A stretch of 64,000 nt of DNA, taken from NCBI GenBank assembly GCA_018268255.1, contig JAFDWX010000002.1, positions 1-64,000 of the forward strand. The letters run 5' to 3'. A program made the position numbers and the translations under genes. The notes under the pieces were generated by a model. That model had not been told where the DNA came from and did not search any database. It worked only from the letters and a program-made list of their open reading frames with translations. Every line of letters begins with the position of its first letter. Positions within the stretch are counted from its first letter, which is position 1. Shown in pieces: positions 31,701 through 39,698 of this stretch. This stretch comes from Armatimonadota bacterium. Lineage in GTDB: Bacteria; Armatimonadota; Fimbriimonadia; Fimbriimonadales; Fimbriimonadaceae.

Positions 31701-32327
31701 ATGGCTAATCAATCAAAGTCTGGTGGCGCCAATCCGTTGGTGTCCGTGATAGTGGGCGTTCTTTTCATGGTAGGCGGCATGTACCTGCAGCAGCAGCTTC
31801 ACGGTAACGAGATGCTCCACAGCCTGGAAGAGCAGGGAATTCCCCTCTCGCCCGGTCTTACAGTGGCCACGATCGGAGTTTTCCTCATCCTGTTTCCGGT
31901 GCTGAAGGTTTTCTACTTCACCCCGCTTTTCGAGGCTATTGAGGGACGCACCACCTTGCTGGAGCGCACCTTCACTGAAGCAGAGGACCTGCGGTCGGAA
32001 ATGACCAGCATGAAGTCGGACTATGAGAAGCGCTTAACGGAAACGGAAGCCAGTGCTCGCGCCCAGATCCAGGCCGAAATCAAGAAGGCTCAGGATATGC
32101 GAACTCAGCTGATTGCGGAGGCAGGTGAGCGGGCCGAGGAAATGAAAAAACGCGCCCAAGACGAGATCAATGCAGACCGCGAGCGCGTGATGCATGAACT
32201 CCGACTCAAAACAGTGAACCTCACTCTTGCGGCTACTGAAAAGGTTCTCGGCGAAAATCTGGACGACGCCCGCAATCGCAAGCTGATCGAAGAATTTATC
32301 GAACGAGCGGAGGTTCCGACCACGTGA
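31701..32327 (+). CDS. atpF: ATP synthase F0 subunit b, two-helix form
   Basis: This is 208 residues, longer than the usual 155-170. Two hydrophobic helices are predicted, at about 13-32 and 54-73, where normal subunit b has a single N-terminal one. The rest is the standard long charged coiled coil with a K-x-x-E-x-x-x-A-Q-I-Q-A-E-I-K-K stretch and an N-x-T-L-A-A-T-E-K-V-L end that binds subunit delta. It forms the peripheral stalk. No second b-type gene (b') is present. No good ribosome-binding site is seen. Confidence 0.88.
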   Translation: MANQSKSGGANPLVSVIVGVLFMVGGMYLQQQLHGNEMLHSLEEQGIPLSPGLTVATIGVFLILFPVLKVFYFTPLFEAIEGRTTLLERTFTEAEDLRSEMTSMKSDYEKRLTETEASARAQIQAEIKKAQDMRTQLIAEAGERAEEMKKRAQDEINADRERVMHELRLKTVNLTLAATEKVLGENLDDARNRKLIEEFIERAEVPTT

Positions 32328-32878
32328 TAGAGACTCGCGCCGCCGGAAGATACGCACGCGCATTGTTCAATGCTGCGTTGCGCCAGAACACCTTGGACGC
32401 TGTCCGAGATGATCTGATCGGTGTTGCTGGAGCAATCGAGAATGACGCTCGTTTTCGCACCTTCGTGGTGAGTAAAGATGTCAACCGTCAGGACAAGCTG
32501 GCGATGCTCGACCGCGTTTTCAGCGATCGAATCACGGCGCTCACTCTTTCCGCCATTCGACTCATGGTCGAAAAGGGAAGAGATGAACTCATCCCGACCG
32601 TGCGGGACATGTATCTCGAACTCCAACGAGAGCACGAGAATGTCCAGAAAGTCGTGATCTGGAGCGCAGCTCCGCTAGAGGATAAATACCTCAATGCAAT
32701 CGTGCGAAAGATTGAAATCGCGACCAGCAAGAAGGTCGTGGCGGAAACCAAGATCGATCCGGCTCTCATGGGAGGCGTCAAGGTTGATCTGGGCACCTAT
32801 GTGATGGACGGCAGCGTAACAGGGAGCCTAAATAAGCTCCGTGAGAAGTTGGTTTACGATTTATTGAAGCAATCCTAA
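32324..32878 (+). CDS. atpH: ATP synthase F1 subunit delta
   Basis: This is 184 residues with a GTG start overlapping the atpF stop by four bases. The N-terminal helical bundle opens A-G-R-Y-A-R-A-L-F-N-A-A. The C-terminal hallmark is D-P-A-L-M-G-G-V-K-V, near residue 145. It links the top of F1 to the peripheral stalk. Standard length and order before atpA. Confidence 0.93.
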   Translation: MIETRAAGRYARALFNAALRQNTLDAVRDDLIGVAGAIENDARFRTFVVSKDVNRQDKLAMLDRVFSDRITALTLSAIRLMVEKGRDELIPTVRDMYLELQREHENVQKVVIWSAAPLEDKYLNAIVRKIEIATSKKVVAETKIDPALMGGVKVDLGTYVMDGSVTGSLNKLREKLVYDLLKQS

Positions 32879-32908
32879 GGTTTAAAGGCAAACACAGGCA
32901 CCAAAACA

Positions 32909-34447
32909 ATGGCGATTCGACCCGAAGAAATTACATCGATCCTCGAGCAAGAACTCAACCGGTATGAGCGGAAGTCCGAGACCGAGCACGTTGGCACCGT
33001 TTTGCAGGTGGGTGACGGCATCTCGCGCGTTTACGGACTCCCCGATTGCCAGATGGGTGAAATGCTGGAGTTCCCGGACGCAGGCGTGTTCGGCCTGGCG
33101 TTGAACCTTGAGGAAGACTCCATCGGCGCCGTCATCATCGGCGACGATACGGCGATCAAGGAAGGCGACCGAGTTCGGGAAACCGGTCGTATCATTGAAA
33201 TCCCGGTTGGAAAAGAACTGCTTGGTCGTGTTGTCAACGCTTTGGGCCAGCCGATCGACGGCAAGGGTCCCATTGCGGCAACTGAATTCCGCCGACTTGA
33301 AGTGATTGCTCCCGGCGTTGTCCAGAGACAGCCGGTTAAAGAGCCCCTTCAAACCGGCATCAAGGCTGTCGACTCGATGATCCCCATCGGACGCGGCCAG
33401 CGCGAACTCGTTATCGGCGACCGCCAGACCGGTAAAACGGCAGTCTGCGTTGACACTATGATCAACCAGCGAGACAGCCACAAGCCTGGTGGAAGCCCGG
33501 TCTACTGCATCTATGTCGCGATTGGCCAAAAAATGTCCAACGTTGCCCGCGTCGTGGAAACACTTCGCGAAAACGGTGCACTTGAGTTTTCAATCATCGT
33601 TGTTGCCTCGGCATCAGACTCGAACGCGATGCAGTATCTTGCTCCGTTTGCTGGAGCCGCTATCGGCGAGTACTTCCGCGATAACGGGATGCACGCGCTC
33701 GCGATTTACGATGACCTTTCGAAGCACGCGCAGGCTTATCGCGCGCTATCGTTGCTTTTGCGGCGCCCGCCCGGACGAGAAGCCTATCCCGGAGACGTTT
33801 TCTATCTCCACTCGCGCCTTTTGGAGCGAGCTGCAAAGCTCTCCGACGAGCTTGGCGGCGGTTCACTAACGGCATTGCCAGTCATCGAAACCCAAGCAGG
33901 CGACGTTTCGGCTTATATTCCGACCAACGTTATCTCGATTACAGACGGTCAAATCTATCTTGAGCCGGATCTCTTCTTCGCTGGTGTTCGACCTGCTATC
34001 AACGTGGGTATCTCGGTTAGCCGCGTCGGTGGTAACGCCCAGATTAAGGCGATGAAACAGGTTGCCGGAAAGATCAAGCTTGAAATGGCGCAGTACCGTG
34101 ACGTGGCCGCATTCGCTCAATTTGCAAGCGACCTCGACCGCGCGACTCAGCTCCAGCTCCTGCGGGGCCAACGGCTGACTGAACTCCTTAAGCAGGGACT
34201 CGCCAAGCCGTACGACGTTATCGATCAGGTTGTGGTGATCTTCGCGGGAACGAGCGGTGTATACGACGAGGTCGATTCCGATCAGGTTGCTGCGCTTGAG
34301 CGCCATATTCTCAAGCACGTGCACGAAAAGTACCCCGACGTGATCGAGGAATTGACGGCGACCAAATCGATGAGCCCTGGTAGCGAAGAAAAGCTTAAGA
34401 AGGCTTACGCTGAAGCGCTTGAAGCATTCAAATCCGGTTCCAACTAA
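32909..34447 (+). CDS. atpA: ATP synthase F1 subunit alpha
   Basis: This 512-residue protein has the P-loop G-D-R-Q-T-G-K-T-A at about residues 170-178. The alpha arginine finger is expected in the [10 protein letters not shown] segment near 370. It forms the non-catalytic nucleotide sites of F1. The start follows atpH by 30 bases with no clear ribosome-binding site. Operon order is b, delta, alpha, gamma. Confidence 0.97.
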   Translation: MAIRPEEITSILEQELNRYERKSETEHVGTVLQVGDGISRVYGLPDCQMGEMLEFPDAGVFGLALNLEEDSIGAVIIGDDTAIKEGDRVRETGRIIEIPVGKELLGRVVNALGQPIDGKGPIAATEFRRLEVIAPGVVQRQPVKEPLQTGIKAVDSMIPIGRGQRELVIGDRQTGKTAVCVDTMINQRDSHKPGGSPVYCIYVAIGQKMSNVARVVETLRENGALEFSIIVVASASDSNAMQYLAPFAGAAIGEYFRDNGMHALAIYDDLSKHAQAYRALSLLLRRPPGREAYPGDVFYLHSRLLERAAKLSDELGGGSLTALPVIETQAGDVSAYIPTNVISITDGQIYLEPDLFFAGVRPAINVGISVSRVGGNAQIKAMKQVAGKIKLEMAQYRDVAAFAQFASDLDRATQLQLLRGQRLTELLKQGLAKPYDVIDQVVVIFAGTSGVYDEVDSDQVAALERHILKHVHEKYPDVIEELTATKSMSPGSEEKLKKAYAEALEAFKSGSN

Positions 34448-34456
34448 CGAGATTTC

Positions 34457-35320
34457 ATGGCGACGCTCAAACAGATTCGACAACGCATCAAAACGGCCAA
34501 AAACATCCGCCAAATTACGCGCGCGATGAAGTTGGTTGCGGCGGCGCGGCTGAAGAAAGCTCAGGATAAGGTGCTGGAGGCACGTCCGTACTCGGACAAG
34601 ATGCATGAATTCATGCTGAGTGTTTCCGGTGGTGGCGAATTGCCGGCGCATCCGCTCCTGGAGCGACGCGAGGTCAAGAAGTACGCGGTGATTTTGGTCA
34701 CGGCAGAGCGAGGTCTGGCTGGCTCCTACAATACCAACCTAATCCGGCGCGCGAGCGACTTCCTGAAGGAAAAAGTAGGCGAAGCGGTCATGGTTGCGGT
34801 TGGAAAGAAGGGCTTCCAGTTCTTCAACCGGCGAGGGGTCAATGTGATTCACCAAGTGACCATTCCGACCTCGGGCGCAAACTTGGACAATGCGGTCGAA
34901 GTGACCCGGGTTGCCACCCGGCTCTTCACCTCCGGCGAGGTCGATGCGGTTTATCTGATCTACGCGAAGTTCTATTCGGCAATCCGACAGGTTCCGCAAG
35001 TGGTTCAGCTGTTGCCGATTGAGCCTCCTGAGTCAGAAGGAAGCGCATCAGGACCGAGTAAGGAATACAAATTCGAGCCGGATCCGACCGAACTTCTGGG
35101 GATTTTGTTGCCGAAGTATCTGCTGACCTTGACGCACCAGGCTTTGCTTGAGTCGACGGCATCGGAATTCGGCTCGCGAATGACCGCGATGACCAGTGCA
35201 ACGGATAATGCCGGTGCCATGATCAGCCAGCTAACGCTCGTTGCCAACCGAGCTCGCCAGGCTGGTATTACCAAGGAAATCTTGGAAGTCGTCGGAGGCG
35301 CAGAAGCCCTCAAAGGATGA
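34457..35320 (+). CDS. atpG: ATP synthase F1 subunit gamma
   Basis: This 287-residue protein has the N-terminal helix R-Q-R-I-K-T-A-K-N-I-R-Q-I-T-R-A-M-K and the C-terminal helix ending A-R-Q-A-G-I-T-K-E-I. Together these form the rotor coiled coil. In most bacteria atpD (beta) and atpC (epsilon) follow directly. Here a terminator comes 14 bases later, followed by a convergent metY gene. Confidence 0.95.
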   Translation: MATLKQIRQRIKTAKNIRQITRAMKLVAAARLKKAQDKVLEARPYSDKMHEFMLSVSGGGELPAHPLLERREVKKYAVILVTAERGLAGSYNTNLIRRASDFLKEKVGEAVMVAVGKKGFQFFNRRGVNVIHQVTIPTSGANLDNAVEVTRVATRLFTSGEVDAVYLIYAKFYSAIRQVPQVVQLLPIEPPESEGSASGPSKEYKFEPDPTELLGILLPKYLLTLTHQALLESTASEFGSRMTAMTSATDNAGAMISQLTLVANRARQAGITKEILEVVGGAEALKG

Positions 35321-35333
35321 CGCCAATAAAGTG

Positions 35334-35369
35334 AAATGGCCCGGGGGAAGCGTCCTCCGGGCCATTTTT
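35334..35369 (+). terminator. Terminator ending the ATP synthase operon
   Basis: An 11-bp stem AAATGGCCCGG / CCGGGCCATTT with an internal GGG/CCT pairing is followed by a T-run. It lies 14 bases after the atpG stop and probably also serves metY from the other side, where the strand reads AAAAATGGCC. Confidence 0.9.
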
Positions 35370-35388
35370 GTATTGTCTGAGCGGTACG

Positions 35389-36696
35389 TTAGCCCAGTGC
35401 TTGGCTCAGATCACTGATGAGGTCGTCCACATTCTCCAGGCCAATCGAGAGCCTGACGAAGTCCGGCGTTACGCCGGTGGCGATCTGCTCATCCGGAGCC
35501 AGCTGTTGGTGAGTGGTGCTGGCCGGGTGGATCACAAGCGACTTTGCGTCGCCAATGTTCGCCAGCAGCGAGAAGATTTGGAGCTTATCGATAAACTCGA
35601 CGGCTTTGTCGTAACCGCCTTCGATTCCGAAGCCAACAATCGCACCATACAGACCTCGCTCGTGATATTTGGCTGCACGGGCATGGTCTCGATGCGTCGT
35701 CAATCCCGGATAATTCACCCAACGGACTTTCGGATGGTTCGCGAGGAATTCGGCGACTTTGTGAGCATTGGTGGAATGTCGCTCCATCCGAAGGTGGAGG
35801 GTTTCCAGCCCCTGCAGAAACATAAAGGAGTTGAATGGTGCAAGTGCCGGTCCTAGGTCGCGAAGCCCCTGAACTCGAGCCTTGATTCCAAAGGCAACAT
35901 TTCCAAGACCCGGGAAGTTACCGAATACTTCCCAGAACTTGAGCCCGTGGTAGCTGGCGTCCGGCTCGGTGAAATTGGGGAATCGGCCACTGCCCCAGTC
36001 GAAGTTTCCACCATCGACAATCAATCCGCCGATCGATGTTCCATGGCCGCCGATAAATTTGGTCGCCGAGTGGATGACGACGGCTGCGCCGTGCTGGATC
36101 GGTCTGACCAAGTACGGAGTTGGCATCGTGTTATCGACGACGAGGGGAATTCCGTATTCCCGACCGATCGTCGCGACCTCAGCGATTGGGAGTGTGTCGA
36201 GCTTTGGATTGCCTACCGTCTCGGCATAGAAGGCCTTGGTATTGTCATTGACGGCCGCTCTGAAGGCTTCGGGGTCGTTGGGATCGACGAAGTGGACCTT
36301 GATCCCCAACTTGGGCAAGGTGTGGTGAAAGAGATTGTATGTTCCTCCGTACAGAGAGGATGCCGAGACGATTTCTCCTCCCGTTTCGACTATGTTTAGG
36401 AGGGCAAGTGTTATGGCCGACTGTCCGCTGGCCACTGCCAGTCCGGCAGTGCCACCCTCAAGTTGGGCGATTCGCTGCTCCAGAACGTCCGTCGTGGGGT
36501 TCATGATTCGGGTGTAGATGTTCCCGAACTCTTGAAGTGCAAAAAGGCGAGCCGCGTGGGACGTGTCGTCGAACACGTAACTCGTCGTCTGGTAAATCGG
36601 TACGGCGCGAGCCTTTGTCGTTGGGTCAACGTTCTGGCCACCGTGCAAGGCTACGGTCTCAAAGTTGAGTTGATCGGGCGATAGTGTCTTGCTCAT
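35389..36696 (-). CDS. metY: O-acetylhomoserine sulfhydrylase (O-acetylhomoserine aminocarboxypropyltransferase)
   Basis: This is 435 residues from the ATG at 36696. It belongs to the Cys/Met-metabolism PLP family. The Schiff-base lysine is in H-S-A-T-K-F-I-G-G-H-G, and the N-terminal P-I-Y-Q-T-T-S-Y-V-F signature and Y-T-R-I-M-N-P-T are present. It makes homocysteine from O-acetylhomoserine and sulfide, and also can make cysteine from O-acetylserine. The metX gene that makes its substrate lies at 55011-56087. No SAM riboswitch is seen in its short leader. Confidence 0.93.
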   Translation of the reverse strand: MSKTLSPDQLNFETVALHGGQNVDPTTKARAVPIYQTTSYVFDDTSHAARLFALQEFGNIYTRIMNPTTDVLEQRIAQLEGGTAGLAVASGQSAITLALLNIVETGGEIVSASSLYGGTYNLFHHTLPKLGIKVHFVDPNDPEAFRAAVNDNTKAFYAETVGNPKLDTLPIAEVATIGREYGIPLVVDNTMPTPYLVRPIQHGAAVVIHSATKFIGGHGTSIGGLIVDGGNFDWGSGRFPNFTEPDASYHGLKFWEVFGNFPGLGNVAFGIKARVQGLRDLGPALAPFNSFMFLQGLETLHLRMERHSTNAHKVAEFLANHPKVRWVNYPGLTTHRDHARAAKYHERGLYGAIVGFGIEGGYDKAVEFIDKLQIFSLLANIGDAKSLVIHPASTTHQQLAPDEQIATGVTPDFVRLSIGLENVDDLISDLSQALG

Positions 36697-36767
36697 GGAG
36701 TTGGATGTTGGCGTCCGATGCGAACGCTGTCCCATGATAATGATCGGTCTGCAATGCTAAACGGACC

Positions 36768-36845
36768 ATGGCAAAACAAGCCAAGGTCAACCGACAAAAA
36801 TCAAACGGTACGGAGGGAAGGGAGACGAAGAAGGAAGGAATCTAA
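36768..36845 (+). CDS. Possible 25-residue basic peptide
   Basis: An ATG-started frame of 25 codons encodes a Lys/Arg-rich peptide (M-A-K-Q-A-K-V-N-R-Q-K-S). It lies between the divergent metY start and a strong hairpin, and its TAA stop falls in that hairpin. There is no good ribosome-binding site and no known relative that I recognise. It may be chance. Confidence 0.2.
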   Translation: MAKQAKVNRQKSNGTEGRETKKEGI

Positions 36846-36870
36846 GCCGCGAGAGGGGATCGCGGCTTAG
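36842..36870 (-). terminator. Hairpin at the end of the anti-sigma gene
   Basis: An 11-bp perfect stem CTAAGCCGCGA / TCGCGGCTTAG with a GAGGGGA loop contains the stop codon of the zinc-finger protein. The T-run on the minus strand is weak (ATTCCTTCC). Confidence 0.5.
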
Positions 36871-37112
36871 TTGTTGACCGAATAGTACTGCAGGGGAACT
36901 TTTGGCATCACTGTGGAGAGGGCTCCAGCAAACGTGACCGTCTCTGCCATAGCTTTCCTGCAGGATGGGCATAGGCTCAGATGGTGACTGACGGAAACCG
37001 TCTCACCTTCGTCAAGCTCATCCATTACGTAGAGGTAAAGCAGTTCGCATACCTCTTCGCAGGTTATTGAGGGCCCATTGAGGTTCACCTCGCAGGGTTT
37101 GTTCAGTTTCAA
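36867..37112 (-). CDS. Short zinc-finger anti-sigma-like protein (zf-HC2/ZAS)
   Basis: This is about 81 residues if it starts at the TTG at 37112, which has GGGAG six bases upstream. A TTG at 37130 would add six residues. The domain has C-E-E-V-C-E, then L-D-E-G-E-T and H-H-L-S-L-C-P-S-C, the H-x3-C-x2-C zinc motif of anti-sigma factors. A short tail without any membrane helix follows, so it would be soluble. It lies divergent from an ECF sigma gene at 37512, its likely partner. Function by family only. Confidence 0.7.
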   Translation of the reverse strand: MKLNKPCEVNLNGPSITCEEVCELLYLYVMDELDEGETVSVSHHLSLCPSCRKAMAETVTFAGALSTVMPKVPLQYYSVNN

Positions 37113-37511
37113 TTTTTTCTCCCGTTTCAATAATGACGCTATAAATTTGTGCTTTGATCACAAAATTACTGACCTGGGCCCAAAGTCCAGTGGACAAAAG
37201 TTGGGGTCGAAATCAGTCTTTCAGAGTCACTCTCTATATGTTATCTGAAATTGCGGGCGCTTTGGTGACATATGAGCATAAAGTCCAATTCAAAGTAGGC
37301 ATAATTACGAGAAGGAAACTGGCGCGTATACCAATTTGCCACGCAAAAATGCCTGTCTTTTCAAAACCTGAAGCTTCGTGTCACATTTTTCGTCCCATTT
37401 AGCAATAAGATGATAGGAGTGTTCATACCTAAACGGCACTGAAGCCTGCGGACTTGAACCTTCGACCATTGGTTGAAACTCGGCAACCTGCCGAATGGGG
37501 AGTTGAATATC
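37113..37511. other. AT-rich intergenic region between anti-sigma and sigma genes
   Basis: About 400 bp without a convincing gene. It must hold both divergent promoters. The short frames inside lack ribosome-binding sites. I see no repeat or conserved operator, and no clean -35/-10 pair that I would defend. Confidence 0.7.
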
Positions 37512-38087
37512 GTGAGCACATTACCGGACGCAACGAGTGTTGCCAACTGGGCTCGGCAAACTAGCGAGGGAGACCATCGCAATGCTGAGAACTTGGCTAA
37601 TTACCTTCGAAGCCTACTAGTCAAACGTTTTGGACAACTGGGTCTGAATGCCGAGGAATCGCAAGAACTCGCGCAGGAATGCCTGATCGACGTATTACAA
37701 AATTTGGCGAAGTTCGACTCAGAAAGAAGCGCAATCGCTACCTGGGTCAGCGGTTTCGCCCGGACTTCCATACGCAGTTGGCGCCGTCGTGAATACGGTC
37801 GCCGCACCTCCGAGATTACTTATGACGTAGCTCCCGAGGTTGCAGTTCCAGATTCGACCATTGAGCGAATGGAAAATTCGTTTGGGTCGAGTCTCCTTAA
37901 GCTCAACGTCATCGACCGCGAGCTCCTCCATATGCGCTTCAATCTCGGCCTGAGTTTCGATGAAATCGCCGAGCGAGCCAATATGACCAGTGTCAACGCC
38001 CGAAAACGCCTCTCCAGGGCCGTAGATCGGCTAAGACGCGACCCCGAACTTCGCGAGGTGATGGGGCTAGAGACGTCAGCAATCTAA
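37512..38087 (+). CDS. ECF-type RNA polymerase sigma factor
   Basis: This is 191 residues from the GTG at 37512, which has GGGGAG nine bases upstream. A TTG at 37473 lacks one. Region 2 is seen as E-E-S-Q-E-L-A-Q-E-C-L-I-D-V-L and W-V-S-G-F-A-R-T-S-I-R-S-W-R-R. Region 4 has the helix-turn-helix L-S-F-D-E-I-A-E-R-A-N-M-T and R-K-R-L-S-R-A. No regions 1 or 3 exist, as expected for ECF proteins. A divergent zinc-finger anti-sigma-like gene may control it. A strong terminator follows. Confidence 0.9.
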   Translation: MSTLPDATSVANWARQTSEGDHRNAENLANYLRSLLVKRFGQLGLNAEESQELAQECLIDVLQNLAKFDSERSAIATWVSGFARTSIRSWRRREYGRRTSEITYDVAPEVAVPDSTIERMENSFGSSLLKLNVIDRELLHMRFNLGLSFDEIAERANMTSVNARKRLSRAVDRLRRDPELREVMGLETSAI

Positions 38088-38110
38088 AGAGATCGCATCC
38101 GAGATCGGTC

Positions 38111-38155
38111 GGCCCGTCGGTCAGCACTGTGCTGATCGGCGGGCCCTTTGCTTTT
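38111..38155 (+). terminator. Terminator of ECF sigma gene
   Basis: A long stem opens GGCCCG and closes CGGGCC, with an inner TCAGCAC/GTGCTGA. It is followed by CTTTGCTTTT. Confidence 0.8.
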
Positions 38156-38179
38156 GTGTCTAGCGACCATCGCTCAGTC

Positions 38180-38217
38180 AAAAAGAATCCTCCGGCTCTG
38201 GGTGGAGCCGAAGGATT
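38180..38217 (-). terminator. Terminator of the dockerin-protein gene
   Basis: AATCCT-C-CGGCTC pairs with GAGCCG-A-AGGATT (12 pairs, one mismatch). On the minus strand CTTTTTGAC follows. It lies 25 bases after the stop codon. Confidence 0.8.
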
Positions 38218-38241
38218 GAATTAACGAATTAGCGACTTTTG

Positions 38242-39510
38242 TTAGTCGCCGAACATGTCGAAATTGTTCGAAAGAACCAAATAGTCGAAGATGGTGACCG
38301 CGCCGTCGCCATCTAGGTCGGCCAGCGGGTTCCAGTTTCCATCGACGTCAGTGCTGTCGAATGCGTTGGAGAGGTCTACATAGTCGAAGATGGTGACCGA
38401 GTCATCTCCATCGACGTCGCCGTTCAGCAACGAGAAGTTGATTCCAGACGCGCCGCCTCCCGAGAGAAGCAAACCATTCAGGGTGTGCCCGAGCCAGTGG
38501 TTGGCCTTCGCATGAATCTTGTAGGTTCCATCAACGGCAGTAGTGTTCCACGTAAAGTTGCCGTTCGCATCTAGAGCCACGGTCGTTGAATCAACCACTG
38601 CGTCGTTGGCATCACGGAGTTCCAGATCGGCGGTCACCGTGCTTGGGTCGCCCACGAAATCTCCGAGATTGATCTTGCCGTGGATCCCGGCTGGATCGTC
38701 GCCATTTCGAATGTTGTCCACATACACGACATGCTTGGTGGGTACCAGGCCCTGACCATCCAGAGGGGTGAATCCAAATCCTTCCAGAGCGACCAAGTTA
38801 TTGCCGGAGAGCGAAGCCAAGGCTCCGCTACCCGTAAGCCGGCGGATCGTATAGTTGGCCGTGTTGCTCAGGTCAAAGGTGATTGTGGTCCATTGCTTGG
38901 CAGGGACGACGTAGCCGCCGCGACCCACGCCACTTGCCTGGAGCGCATCGGCTGTGGAAGCTGGGCCTCCCAGTGTTGCAACCGTGCCCGTGATCGGACC
39001 CGGATCTCCAACCGTCTTACCCGTCAAATCGCTTTCACGTACGATCAAGCAGACTCTGAGTCCGACATCGCTATAGATATCAAATTTGAGCTTCTGGGTG
39101 AGATCAAATGCCGGGCAGGGAAGTGCGCTGGACGCGAACGAAGCAAAGGTTCTCAGGAACGTGTCGAGAGGGTTGGTGCTTTGCTGGGCGCCTACTGGAG
39201 TCCCGTCCGTAAAGGACCACTTCATTTCCAATGCTTGAGATTGGTTAGCGCGTGCGGGCACCGCAGTATCGGCGACGCGAATGATGTTTCCGGCGGTCGC
39301 CGTGGTCAATAGAGTCGGGTCGTTCCACTTGCCGACGTTTCGGCTGGTCGCCGAAGAGGCGGTGTCGATGGTACCGAGCCAATATCGCGAACCCAAGACC
39401 GGAGCCGCCGATCCCTTGAGTTGGTTGTCAAAATCAACGATGGTGGTTCCGGCAAACGCGCCAGATGCCACAGCCATTCCGGCCAGTAATAAGATGCTTC
39501 GATTCTTCAT
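38242..39510 (-). CDS. Secreted protein with dockerin-like C-terminus
   Basis: This is 422 residues with a signal peptide (about 1-20, ending A-F-A). The middle (about 21-270) looks like a beta-sandwich carbohydrate-binding-like domain. A linker domain follows (about 280-350). The end has two EF-hand-like calcium loops, D-V-D-G-D-D-S-V-T-I-F-D-Y and D-L-D-G-D-G-A-V-T-I-F-D-Y, as in type I dockerins. No cohesin or cellulase is nearby, so a cellulosome role is not implied. In Armatimonadota and Planctomycetes such repeats often end surface proteins. It is a single gene with its own promoter and terminator. Confidence 0.8.
   Translation of the reverse strand: MKNRSILLLAGMAVASGAFAGTTIVDFDNQLKGSAAPVLGSRYWLGTIDTASSATSRNVGKWNDPTLLTTATAGNIIRVADTAVPARANQSQALEMKWSFTDGTPVGAQQSTNPLDTFLRTFASFASSALPCPAFDLTQKLKFDIYSDVGLRVCLIVRESDLTGKTVGDPGPITGTVATLGGPASTADALQASGVGRGGYVVPAKQWTTITFDLSNTANYTIRRLTGSGALASLSGNNLVALEGFGFTPLDGQGLVPTKHVVYVDNIRNGDDPAGIHGKINLGDFVGDPSTVTADLELRDANDAVVDSTTVALDANGNFTWNTTAVDGTYKIHAKANHWLGHTLNGLLLSGGGASGINFSLLNGDVDGDDSVTIFDYVDLSNAFDSTDVDGNWNPLADLDGDGAVTIFDYLVLSNNFDMFGD
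38281..38399 (-). repeat. 20-bp direct repeat in dockerin segments
   Basis: An identical 20-base stretch, CGGTCACCATCTTCGACTAT on the coding strand, occurs at 38281-38300 and 38380-38399, 99 bp apart. It encodes the V-T-I-F-D-Y part of each calcium loop. The rest of the two loops differs, so the repeat is probably a recent or selected duplication. Confidence 0.85.
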
Positions 39511-39535
39511 TGAACTCTCCTCCGATAGTCAGTAC

Positions 39536-39572
39536 AGGGTTGTATTACAGCCCTACTGCATTGATTTTACAA
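39536..39572 (-). promoter_or_regulatory. Promoter with overlapping palindrome for the dockerin-protein gene
   Basis: On the minus strand, TTGTAA (39572-39567), a 17-bp spacer and TGTAAT (39549-39544) form a good sigma-70 promoter. The -10 box lies in a 19-base near-palindrome, AGGG-YTGTA-W-TACAR-CCCT (39536-39554), with one mismatched pair. That is the classic place for a repressor operator. The GGAGGA ribosome-binding site follows. Confidence 0.55.
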
Positions 39573-39645
39573 CGGATGGTCGAATTCAACCGTCCGATGG
39601 AGATTCAAGTTTGTCCATACTAACGCAATGCTGGTAGGAATACCA

Positions 39646-39682
39646 ACAAAAATGCCCTTCCGAAGAGTTTTCGGAAGGGCAT
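39646..39682 (-). terminator. Terminator of the lipoprotein gene
   Basis: A 12-bp perfect stem ATGCCCTTCCGA / TCGGAAGGGCAT with a short AGAGTTT loop is followed on the minus strand by TTTTTGTTGG. Confidence 0.85.
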
Positions 39683-39698
39683 ACGAAGTTCCCTTTCG

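Noticed and set aside
37441-37500. tRNA-like stretch on the minus strand (AAGGTTCAAGTCC)
   Set aside because: It resembles a T-arm but the stem pairs do not form and there is no acceptor or anticodon arm. I treat it as chance.
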